Assembly: GCF_945859705.1 (NCBI RefSeq)
Contig: NC_079134.1
Coordinates: 156,647,718 to 156,711,717 of the forward strand
Origin: Episyrphus balteatus
Lineage: Eukaryota > Arthropoda > Insecta > Diptera > Syrphidae
Direction: 5' to 3'
DNA: 64,000 bases
Shown: piece by piece, positions 51,130 to 60,240 of the stretch
Position numbering within the stretch: position 1 is the stretch's first letter
How the letters are laid out: each line of letters begins with the position of its first letter
Translations under genes and position numbers: made by a program
The notes under the pieces: generated by a model
What the model was told of the DNA's origin: nothing
The model's input: only the letters and a program-made list of their open reading frames with translations
The model's database searches: none

Positions 51130-51134
51130 CGGCG
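51130..51134. other. Left target-site duplication CGGCG of Transib
   Basis: CGGCG directly precedes CACAGTG. The same five bases directly follow the other end at 53931-53935. A 5-bp, G+C-rich duplication is characteristic of Transib insertion. Confidence 0.96.
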
Positions 51135-51173
51135 CACAGTGGTTCCATTTGTATGGGAAGTGCGGTCAAAACT
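51135..51173. repeat. Left terminal inverted repeat of Transib, 23-RSS-like
   Basis: Heptamer CACAGTG (51135-51141), a 23-base spacer, then GTCAAAACT (51165-51173). The AAAAC core sits in register with the ACAAAAACC nonamer of recombination signals. The first 12 bases match the other end exactly. Confidence 0.9.
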
Positions 51174-51257
51174 CTAAATTTAACTAAAACTGATGGAAAC
51201 TAAATTAAATTATTAAAAAACTAATTTTTTACATAAATTATTTTATTTTTAATAGAA

Positions 51258-52423
51258 TTACAACAATAAATTTAAAATCTCCTTGGATAGAGTCGATTTT
51301 TGATTTTTTTTTAAATTTCTTTCGTTAGAAAGCAATGGGTCCGAAGTTAATAATAGCCTATTTAACAAATCCGTGTTTGTTGACGTCCTTGATGTTTTTC
51401 GGGTGTTTTTCGAACGGAAAAACTTCACATCTTTGTTTTTGGCTTCAGCTGCCTCCTCCGTAAATTGCCCTATAGGCAATATTGAATGTTTTACTATTTG
51501 GCCGCCATGTATTAAAACCTTGTGCACTGAAGCTGGCAATGGGTACCAAGGATACTCCGCAACAATTTCTCTGGCTGTTTCTTGAGTGTATTCCTGGAAT
51601 ATCTCAGCATTTATTGCAAAACAGCTTGCCAAAGTTTTCAAAATTACAGCACATCTTTCTATTACTGACTGTTTTACTCCAGTTATTTGGGAAGATACAG
51701 ATGGGTTCGCGAAAAATCTGCGGGCAGTATTTCCATCATTGGAATTGCCTCCACCTTGTTTTGGCTTGTCGACTATCAACCCAATTTGCCTGAATTCTCC
51801 TTGGATACGTTTTTTTTGTGCGTCCATAAGAGGCTTTTCAACACTTCCCGTACGCCATTTTTTAAAGTCCAACCTATAGGCTAAATGAATGAAGAACTCA
51901 AAAAACCTTATCCATGCATGGAGTGGAGATATGCCGAAATCTAAGAAATCTTCATTTATCGTTCTTTCTAACGAGCTTTCAATGTCGTTCATATTGGAAG
52001 GTTTTGCTCCACAAATATAACAAACTTGTTGTGAAGCCGTATGAGACAAAGCGTTGCATACCTTACCGTCAACCATTGTCAGTTTAAGTATATGCTTTAC
52101 TCTGATAAAACGGTCGGATATCTTTATAACTGTTTCATTCAGTTCATTTATTTGGGTCTGTATATACTCTTGCTCAGTTCGGCTCAAGTCTGCCGTTTCT
52201 TTTTTCAATTGAAAACGTATTGGTCGACAGTATCGAGTTGATCCTGGCCGAGGATTATGCCATACAATTTTCTTTTCAGAACCCATTTGCGAATAAAGTT
52301 GTATTGGAACATATGAAGTTATAAACATGTCCGAATCGCTGAATTCGCCGGATATTCTTTGCTTGTACTCAGACTGTCCACTGCTTCCATCAAAGCCCCA
52401 TTTGCCGATTAGAGTAAGATGAC
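51258..52423 (-). CDS. Transib transposase, exon 2 (catalytic core)
   Basis: This is the RAG1-like core. The exon starts at 52423 after an acceptor (GATATAG on the minus strand) and ends at a stop at 51258; an AATAAA follows at 51247-51242. Residue numbers count from the Met at 53363. KWGFDGSSGQSEYK holds the first catalytic Asp (248). LTMVDGKVCNAL holds the second (355). CYIC gives zinc ligands C371 and C374. GGGNSNDGNTARRFF matches the RAG1 region before the C-terminal half. SVHKVLIH gives H537 and H542 with the RAG1 H-x4-H spacing. TEEAAEAKNK carries the third acidic residue, probably E563. Family function is to cut and join DNA at CACAGTG-type ends. No broken codon. Assignments are by motif comparison from memory, not alignment. 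Confidence 0.94.
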
Positions 52424-52654
52424 CTATATCAAGAATTCATTAAGCCACAATGAAATTATATTTTTAAAAAGACGAACACAATTTTTTTCTACCTCATGTG
52501 GTTTTATTCAGACGAGCGACACTATATATTGGCAACTAAAGTTATCGGTTGCAACAAACATCACGAAACACTTTTTCTATTAACACAGCTAAAAAATGAA
52601 GGGACAAGTTTTACAACATAACACAAAACTTTGTTTTTTAAATTTTTTTATTAC
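52424..52654 (-). other. Intron in the Transib transposase gene
   Basis: On the minus strand it runs from GTAATAAA to GATATAG, 231 bases. Reading through gives a stop after four codons. Removing it joins LENDF-G-HLTLIGKWGFDG in frame, with phase 1 at both borders. A poor pyrimidine tract precedes the acceptor, so the exact acceptor should be confirmed. Confidence 0.85.
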
Positions 52655-53363
52655 CGAAATCATTCTCCAAATTTTCAAAAATTTCTTGTTGAGATTCTAC
52701 GATGCGTTCAGCTGTATGATTAAGAAGCCCTTGAAGCGAAACTTCAGCCAATGAATCCGTTATTTTAATTGTTTGAAGTTCTGGGTAACAATCTTGTTTG
52801 GCTTTAAGAACTTTAACGTAGCTTGGAAAAACATCGACTTCAGTTTTTTGGTTTACCAAGTTCCTGATGACTTGGTACTGATGTTTTGACAATTTTGCCT
52901 CAACCAAAAGCTTCAAAGCATCATTCGTGTCAAGTTGTTTAATTTGAATATTTTCTTTGGACTGACATTTTTTCAAAGCACAAGCGATATCTTCATCTAC
53001 GATGTCAACGATCTCTGCAATACGTCTCCTTTTTGTCCTTGATGAGCTTTCCAAAAATGGCTTTTTTGGTCTGCCATGAGGTTTTTGTGAGATATTCTCA
53101 TCTTGTTGTTCTTGTACAGCACTAAAATCTTCCTCGACATCAAGCCAAGCACTGTTTTTAGATAAAAGTACGTTTTTCTTCTTTGAGCAGGCCTCCCACC
53201 TTCTTTGAAAGCATTTACAAAGATTAAGTATCTTTTTCTTAGCTTGCAAATCTTCAATTTTATGAGTTTGCTTAAAAACCGTCCAAGTTTCGTTGGCTTT
53301 TGCAGCACTGCCAACTTTTTTAGCCGAGTACCAAATATTAAAAATATCGATTCGCTTGGTCAT
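52655..53363 (-). CDS. Transib transposase, exon 1 (N-terminal domain)
   Basis: It encodes about 237 residues before the catalytic core. It begins with MTKRIDIFNIWYSAKKVG and carries a basic stretch (KPHGRPKKPF, then RTKRRR) that may serve as an AT-hook-like DNA-binding or nuclear-targeting segment. It then has the segment with LLNHTAERIVESQQEIFENL that leads into the first catalytic strand. The frame is also open back to a Met at 53414, but those 17 extra residues fall on a T-run ending in AG on the minus strand (53376-53375), typical of a splice acceptor. I therefore prefer the Met at 53363 with a possible 5' UTR intron. The total product is about 624 residues, in the usual Transib range. 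Confidence 0.88.
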
Positions 53364-53892
53364 ATTGATTGAATCTAAAAAAAAAGTGGAAATCAGTGTT
53401 TTATAACGGGTCAAAATTTTTAGACGTGCGCCAATCTGCGCTCAATAAGTCATATATATTCTGAAAGAAGAAAAATAGCACTAAATTTTGATGTGTAAGA
53501 GATAACCGGCATTTAGCGGCATATGCTGTTTTTTTTCCTCAGAAAAACACGAAAAATGAGAAAAACACAAAAAATGGATAAGTTCTAATGCATGTACAAA
53601 AAAAAAAAAAAAAAACAAAATAAAAAAAAAACTATCAAAATGCCTTCATGATATATTTTTTTAATATTCCAATCACCTTTTTTCCAAAATTAACTTTAAA
53701 CACTCTAAAAAATTGATTAATGCGAACTCGTATTTTCAGATATAATTTTTTTTCTAAACTGCGAAAAACTCTCAACTTCGTGACGCGACTGAGAACCAAC
53801 AACTAATTATTAATGAGAAATCTTACTGTCACTTAGTTGTCCCGTTATCATAGATAATTACTGCATCAAAAATAAACAATTTGATAAACCTT

Positions 53893-53930
53893 AAAATTTT
53901 GACTTATGACCTATGGGAGGAACCACTGTG
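53893..53930. repeat. Right terminal inverted repeat of Transib
   Basis: On the minus strand it reads CACAGTGGTTCC from 53930, then, after a 22-base spacer, CAAAATTTT (53901-53893). The A-run lies one to three bases off the position seen at the other end. Confidence 0.9.
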
Positions 53931-53935
53931 CGGCG
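53931..53935. other. Right target-site duplication CGGCG of Transib
   Basis: Identical to 51130-51134. Confidence 0.96.
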
Positions 53936-54320
53936 ACTTAAGTTGTTACTCGAGTAACTGCTATAGGCAAAAAGTATCGGGAAATAAGTTATAATTCAAA
54001 AATATTTATTCATTCTTCTAAAGCTATTTTGCCACTTTCAAAGTATTCCCATGATGATAAATTTATTTAAAGTAGTCCTCTCAACACGATGCAATAAATC
54101 TTGGCTAAGGTTTTTTTTTTCGAGTTTAAAAACAAATCCGAAAAGTCCTTTTTGTTTTAGCTGAGATGGCCACAAACAACGAGGAATTTTTTTAGTGTTT
54201 TTGGAACCAAACGAGACATGAATTTTCTAAGTAAAAATTGTGTTTCAAAACAAGATTTTCTAATCTTTTTGATATTCCAACATATCTGTAATGTCTCGAA
54301 CTGTTGATCGACTATAACTA

Positions 54321-55054
54321 CACCGAAAAAAAAATTGATAATAACAGCTATCAAATAACATTTTTCAGTGACAAAAGTCGTCCAACAATTAAAATATCAA
54401 TTTTGATATTTTATCATATCATTTTGACATTTTTTAATTTCAGGTGGGATAATGAAAATTTCACTTTGACAATTAAAATATCATTTTGACATTTTTTAAA
54501 GTTTAAGCGGATAGTCAAAATTTCACTTTGACAACTAAAATATCAATGTTGACTAGATTTTACGATTTAGTTTATTATAATGAAACTTATTTCTTTCCTT
54601 TTCATTTTTATTATTTTAAGAATTTTCTTTCTTTTTTCAAAACATTACTGAAAGGAAATATTCTTTACAAAATAATGGTGATATTATTTTTCTATTATAG
54701 GTGATATAATTGTTTTGTTATTTTCTCCCAAACTATGTGAAGTAAAATCTTATTGCAGATCAAATTTTCTCAGAAAATCATACATTTTACTTCGAAAAAA
54801 CACAAAGCGCCTTTAAATTAGTAAACATAAAGAGTTTTTTATTTAATATTTTTCAATAATTTGGAATGAGAAATTGATATGAAAAAATGATAATAAAATA
54901 AAAAAAAAAAATTTTCAAAATGTGTCATTTAAATATCATAATATCATAAATAAAAATATTGTTTTAACATTTTAAATATCATAAAACACATTTTATAGAG
55001 CATTTTTGGCTGATATTTAAAAAATGTTAAATTGATATTGGTTTTTTTTCGGTG
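54321..55054. mobile_element. 734-bp MITE with CACCGAAAAAAAA ends and TA duplication
   Basis: The left end CACCGAAAAAAAAA and the reversed right end CACCGAAAAAAAAC are flanked by TA (54319-54320, 55055-55056). The left third repeats a ttaaaatatca/ttttgacattttttaa motif three times. Non-coding. Confidence 0.87.
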
Positions 55055-55660
55055 TAGGCATAGAACCAATATAAATGAAATGGAAGACGGCTACAATCCA
55101 AAAAACTGATATTCCAACAACTCTAAATCCTGAAAACCTTAAATGTCGAAAATACAAATTTCTGAAAGTCCAATACTTATCCCGCAAATCAAAAATTCCG
55201 AAATTCCAAGGTCGAGAAAAAAACCCCAGAAATAATACTTAATTTTTTTGTACAATACAATAAAGCACCAAATTTACCTCACATGCTGAACAAAATAAAA
55301 AGTAAAACGTAAAAAAATACTCAAATTTAATTCCAAATTTGTATTCCAATTAATATAACATATGGATACAAATATTAACGAATCAGAAATCCCGAAATAT
55401 TTCGTGATTGTGAAACTTCGCCTTTTGGCTTTTGATAATGAAATTATAGGATTCTGCATTTCGAATTTTCAGAATCTTCGGTTTTTGGCTTTCCGGATTC
55501 TATCCCCAACCGAAATTAAATGTATCTCAAGTCTTTTCAAACTAATTGTCAACATGAAACAAAATAGGTAAAACACACAGATAAAGTTCATTAAAAAACA
55601 CAATGCAGATTATATCAAAGTTATAAAAATAAGCAATAGATGATTTCAATTTAATATTCA

Positions 55661-56391
55661 GGCCCATTTGCTCATACTAGTCATAAATTCTAATCTTAGC
55701 TAGGTCGAACATAGTTCTTTAGTTCTACTTAGTTTATTCTACGTTTCTAAAAAATATTTATGTTGATCCTAGCAATGATATACTTTCATGATATAAATAG
55801 CTGAGAACTTCAAATTTAATTGTCACATCGAAATAAATGTCAATTAATTAAATCAGTTTTTGAGCAATTTAGCAGTTAGAATACATTTTTTTTTATATTT
55901 TAACATTTGTGGAATTTTATTGCAAGAAAAAAGCCTAAAATAGAGAAAGTGACCAAAAATATGTGATAAATCTGATTCTAAAAAATGTGTTCATGTGAAT
56001 GTATTTGATCTGTAAATGTGTTTGTGTGTCAAAATATGTTTTGAAAATATGAAAAAAAAAATGATGAATAGTGCTTAAAAAATTTGTGCCTGAAATTAAA
56101 CCATTTTCTGATGATAAGGGGGTATGAAAATAAGTTAATTATTATTAGACTAATAAATTGCTCTTTATTTTGCAACCAAGATAATTTTTTAAGGAATATT
56201 ACTTCTTTTTCTCTCAATTAATAATGCTTAAAAGTAACATAAAATCCTTAAGTTCTACTATTTCTTCCCCCTAAGTTATGTTAAACTTAGAGGAATTTAT
56301 GACACAATTTGAAGTTCTTGCAAACCGCTATGAAGAACTTAAGGGTTTATGTTTCACATAAATATTTAAGACTCGTTTCAGCAAATGGGCC
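55661..56391. mobile_element. MITE with GGCCCATTTGCT ends and TCA duplication
   Basis: The left end GGCCCATTTGCTCATACTAG and the reversed right end GGCCCATTTGCTGAAACGAG stay alike for about 28 bases. TCA lies directly outside both ends (55658-55660, 56392-56394). A 3-bp duplication and GGC/GGG ends fit the PIF/Harbinger superfamily. No transposase. Confidence 0.82.
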
Positions 56392-56484
56392 TCAGAGATA
56401 AATAATGTTTCATTTAATAATTTCAGATTTTCAATATAATTAAAAGTTACTCATACACCTAAGTGACCCACTCAGAAATAGCTA

Positions 56485-57156
56485 TAGGTCGTTTCAAATC
56501 AAAAGTCCTGACTCAGAGTTTATTTTCTCCCTTCCAATAAAATTGAGAACAAATAAACAAAAAACTCAATTTTATTGGCTCATTGCGACGAATCAACTCA
56601 AAAATAACAACAAATCATGCTTGTTTGAATGAAAGAAATGCTAGAGAAAAAAATAAACAAACGAAAATTCTGAATTTGTTTATTAATGATTTCTATGGTG
56701 ACGACTCCAAAATAATTGAAAAATAAAAATAAGATATTTACTGCCCAATTAAACAAATGAAAAGATGTGAATAGAATTTTAAGTTATGAATTGCTATCAT
56801 ATAAACTGGACATTTCTGGTCCATCTTCACCTAGTCCTATAACAATATCTTCTGCAAAGTTACCCCAACTACCTTCAAATGATAAATAATTAAATAATTG
56901 TATGTTTTTTTGTATTGTCCGCGGAAATGGAGTGATGCAAGCCCGGGAGACTTGCCTCCGCTTTCTGAGGCTAACCCAGTGAATCTCACAGACGGATCAA
57001 TTAATTAAAATAGGGATATCAAGAACTGTTCTTTATTATTTTATCGTAGTTTTAGAAAAAGTTCAGCTGCCTCATAAATGCTTCCTTCCAGTAAGCGAAT
57101 GAGTTTTTTTTATTTTTGCTCAATTTTCCATGGGACTTTTGATTTGAAACGACCTA
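56485..57156. mobile_element. 672-bp MITE with TAGGTCGTTTC ends and a coding-like insert
   Basis: The left end TAGGTCGTTTCAAATCAAAA and the right end match as inverted copies for 24 bases (to AGTCC). TA lies outside both (56483-56484, 57157-57158). Inside is a G+C-rich island at about 56918-56998 belonging to a minus-strand open frame. The inner left part also has an inverted pair, caataaaattgag and ctcaattttattg. The TA target suggests Tc1/mariner, but that is weak. Confidence 0.82.
56784..56998 (-). pseudogene. Unrecognised open frame of 71 codons inside a MITE
   Basis: The minus strand is open from 56998 to a TAA at 56786-56784, with no ATG near its start. Near its beginning it reads SVCEIHWVSLRKRRQVSRAC. 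After a bland middle it ends in GSWGNFAEDIVIGLGEDG and PEMSSLYDSNS. Its 5' part is far richer in G+C than its surroundings, and the acidic, compact end looks like a real protein terminus. It could be the last exon of a host gene captured by the element, or the C-terminal remnant of the element's own transposase. I do not recognise the family. With no start codon it is not an intact gene. Confidence 0.5.
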
Positions 57157-58005
57157 TAACGCAAATTAATTGTAGCTGAAAGAAATTTTTTGTTTCTTAT
57201 TCTTGATAATATACCCAAAATAGTGTTCTCCGAACGCTTCAACACCTGAAAATCGAACTCAAATGGTCAAAAACACATTTAAATTGATTTTTCTGAGTAT
57301 CGAATTTCTAAACTCGATGTATGTCCAAAATTTTGCCAAAATTCCACACGACTTACAAGACATTTTATAAAATTTATAATTCTATATTATTAAATTTGTC
57401 CGAAAAAATGACGTCTTATTGCATCAAAATGTGCTAAAGTTTAGAAATTATGACTTTTGAACTTACAGATGGTTCTAATAAGGTTCCTTCCTAAATGGGC
57501 ATCAAAATAAAGTATCAAAATAATGTTGTTTACTAGGAAATCGATTCATGATATATAGAGCGCCATTTCGGGGACGCCGAATGCCATATTTCTTTAAACA
57601 TTGTGAGAACTAAAATAAGACATTACCTAGTGGTCAAAACGAAATTTTTGAGAATATCATCTCCTCGAACGCTCTGAACATAATTCTGTCTTTTTTAACT
57701 TAGGTAAAGACAGCGTACAATTTCAGACAAGCATACAAATGATTTTGTTAAAAACATTGTGTTTAGTAACTGATTTGAGATAATTCAACAAGTCCGTAGG
57801 GAATAAAGTATTTATTATAAATTTCAACAAAAACATTTAAAAAATGTTTATACTTTGACCTTCTTTTTCTTTATTAAACGATGGTATAACTTTTTTATAA
57901 AATAAAATTGGTACGAACAATCTGCTATGTACATTAAGGCCAACTTTTCAAATCAGATAAACTTCAGTTAGAACTTATTCCTAGGAATAAAAGTTTTTTT
58001 ATTTA

Positions 58006-58858
58006 GGGTAAAAGCGGGTGAGATGGCGCGGCGGGGGAGATGGCGCGGCGGGGGAGATGGCGCACTTTAAATATCTTTTACATTTATTGCTCTAAAAATG
58101 TATGAAAAATATTTTTAGCTTTCTTTAAATATTTTAAATCGAAGTAGCCAGTATTCGTTTCTTTGTCTGTTATACAAAAAATAAAAAAAAATTTCAAAAC
58201 AAATCATGTGATGATTTTTTTCGAATTTTTTTGTTTGCTTTTTTTTTTTTGTTCCGATATTTTGTGAGTCGTTGGGATCTTAGATGCCGTCGATACACCA
58301 ATACATACAAGAGAGTATAAGTTATGCATTGCGTGTGAAATCTGAGCTCTAGTTCTATCTGCTTTTTATGGGGAATTATGCGAAAAAAGGTGAGATGGCG
58401 CAGTTTTTTTCGGGTGAAATGGCGCATTCCGTACTAGAATTTTTCAATTGAGTATAGTGTTAGCATGTGCCGTATCACCCTCAAAATATTTTTTTTAAGT
58501 AATTCAGCCAAGTTCAAATTTTATAAAAAGACGGCTAGTTGCAATCTATTATATGGCATGCATTGGTGCTTGACTCCTTCACATCGTTCAATCATTTGTG
58601 CAATGAATTTGGCAATAGAAACCTAAAACAAACTCATGCGCCATCTCACCCACCCTATAGGGGGAGATGGGTTTTTTTTTAACTTTTTTTCTATATTAAT
58701 TTAAAATTATAAATTTAAAATATAAAATTCTGTAAAACAAATAATACGTTGGATATTGAATATAGAACATTTTTGTATTGTTAGAAATATGAAATGAGGT
58801 TTACTTTGAAAAATATGACAAAAACAAAAAAGGTATGCCATCTCACCCGCTTTTACCC
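58006..58858. mobile_element. 853-bp MITE with GGGTAAAAGCGGGTGAGATG ends
   Basis: The left end starts GGGTAAAAGCGGGTGAGATG and the right end is its exact inverse, with a GGC extension on both. TA flanks both sides (58004-58005, 58859-58860). At the left end a cggcgggggagatggcg word is repeated twice. The phrase gagatggcgc recurs inside (58392, 58647 inverted). Non-coding. Confidence 0.88.
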
Positions 58859-59879
58859 TACATTTATTCTTCTGATAAATCTAATTGACGATTGAAAAAT
58901 CATGGCTAAAAGTGACTATATTTTATTTGAAGTATCAATTTTTCTTTCAATTTAGAACAATTTATTGTATCTTCTTATCTTTGGAGTTTGGCAATCTGAC
59001 AATCACTGGACTTTATAAAGTTTTGAACACGTAGTTTTTTAATTTTTCATATAGATCCTTTTTTTGATAGGGCGAAAGTTCTTGGAAAGCCAGTTTTTAG
59101 CCAAAATCAATGTTTGCAAAATAAAATAAAAAATTGTTGCCAATAATAAAATTTTCTTTTCCTCACCACTTCAATAAAACTTTTTAAATTCGGAGAATAT
59201 TAAATATTTCAAAAATAAAACAACTGCTATTGTTTCACAAGGATATTCACGGAAAGCTAGCAGTCGTTATAATTTTTTGTTTGTTCTTTTTTTTTCTATT
59301 CTATGCGCAACGTTTGCCGCCATCGCCTCTAGCAGACTCATAGTCTGCAATCATTTCATTTAGATTTTGTCAACAAAAATGGGAACAACACAAAATCATA
59401 ACTTCTCGTGTGTTTAGATAGTTTTGTGTTTGTTTACAAACCAAACAACGACGACAGGAGATTTTCACAGAAATTATTTTAATCAAATAAAAAAAAATCT
59501 CTTCTTGTACTGATAACACAGGGATGGATTTTTTCTTTTTTTTTTGGGCCTGTTTCTTGTAGAGTTAAGCTTTGGTAAAAATTTTATAACAAAATAAAGT
59601 CGTTAGAATTTAGATTGAGAAAGGTGTCTGAGCCTTAAATAGCCTATTGGATGGAATGAACTTGTGAGTTTGTTGGAAAAAAACTTAAAAAAGAGTTTTA
59701 CGATCCTTTTTATTTCCTAATCCTTCCCTGCTCAAAGCTATGAACCGAACCAAATGTGTGCTAAAATATCATCATCCTCTTTTATTTTCTCTTATCAGAT
59801 TTTTTTTCCAGCTCTGATAAACATCTTTTGTCAACTAAAATTCTAACTTTATTTTCATTTCTTAATTTTCTTTTTTTAG

Positions 59880-60005
59880 GAACTGATAACAACTATGTAC
59901 ATAGGATTCTTAGGCCTTATATTTGCATCTTTTCTCGTTTATCTCATGGAAAAAGATGTCAATGAAAAGTTTAGTAATTTCGCTCAGGCTCTCTGGTGGG
60001 GTGTG
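59880..60005 (+). CDS. KCNQ: KCNQ exon: S5, turret and pore helix
   Basis: It follows TTTTTTTAG, is phase 0 at both borders, and ends before GTAAGT. It encodes ELITTMYIGFLGLIFASFLV (S5), then YLMEKDVNEKFSNF (turret) and AQALWWGV (pore helix). In KCNQ channels these form the outer wall of the conduction pathway. The exon is 42 codons with no irregularity. The next exon follows after 124 bp. Confidence 0.97.
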
Positions 60006-60129
60006 GTAAGTTTATTTTCATTTTATTTTATGAACTACAAACAAAAGAACTAACTAAAATTATATAATTGCTTTTACAAAATTTACTTTTTTTATTATTT
60101 TTTTTTTTTTTTTTTTTTCATTTATATAG

Positions 60130-60240
60130 ATAACTCTATGTACGGTAGGGTATGGTGATATGGTACCCGAAACGTGGCAAGGCAAACTAATAGCATCGTT
60201 TTGTGCCCTGCTAGGTATATCGTTTTTTGCACTTCCGGCG
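60130..60240 (+). CDS. KCNQ: KCNQ exon: selectivity filter and first half of S6
   Basis: It follows TTATATAG, is phase 0 at both borders, and ends before GTAAGT at 60241. It encodes ITLCTVGYGDMVPETWQG, with the K+ selectivity filter TVGYGD, then KLIASFCALLGISFFALPA, the first half of S6. It stops at the PA of the family's PAG gating hinge, so the next exon should begin with glycine (GILGSGFAL in relatives). That exon was not found before the end of the window. The frame also stays open into intron 6, but that read-through is not supported as protein. Confidence 0.97.

Larger units (their letters stand above)
51135..53930 (-). mobile_element. Complete Transib transposon (2,796 bp), RAG1-related
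   Basis: A cut-and-paste DNA transposon of the Transib superfamily, the lineage related to the vertebrate RAG1 recombinase. Both ends read CACAGTGGTTCC inwards. The first seven bases equal the V(D)J signal heptamer. At the left end GTCAAAACT lies 23 bases beyond the heptamer, where a 23-spacer nonamer would sit. At the right end CAAAATTTT lies 22 bases beyond it. A perfect CGGCG duplication flanks the element. The minus strand carries one two-exon transposase gene occupying most of its length, with no stop or frameshift in the spliced frame. Intact ends, perfect duplication and open frame suggest recent insertion and possible activity. It lies antisense to KCNQ inside intron 4. Confidence 0.96.
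50340..59879 (+). other. KCNQ: KCNQ intron 4 (9.5 kb)
   Basis: It runs from GTGAGT at 50340 to TTTTTAG at 59879. The join AHRQ/ELITTMY is in frame and restores the start of S5. It hosts a complete Transib transposon and four MITEs. 50340-51129, 53936-54320, 57160-58000 and 58860-59879 hold nothing I recognise. Confidence 0.93.

Noticed and set aside
51373..52241. Plus-strand open frames of 65-103 codons
   Set aside because: Antisense shadows of the Transib transposase exon.
52480..52605. Extra transposase exon on the minus strand between a TTTTTTAG acceptor and a GTAGAA donor
   Set aside because: All three frames meet stops, whereas a single 231-bp intron joins the flanking exons in frame.
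52997..53314. Second minus-strand frame of 105 codons
   Set aside because: Overlaps the transposase exon 1 in another frame and has no coherent motifs.
56918..57000. Structured non-coding RNA such as an snRNA or snoRNA
   Set aside because: Short hairpins and a CTGA/GTGATG pair are visible, but the minus strand is open and coding-like through the same bases, which explains the G+C content better.
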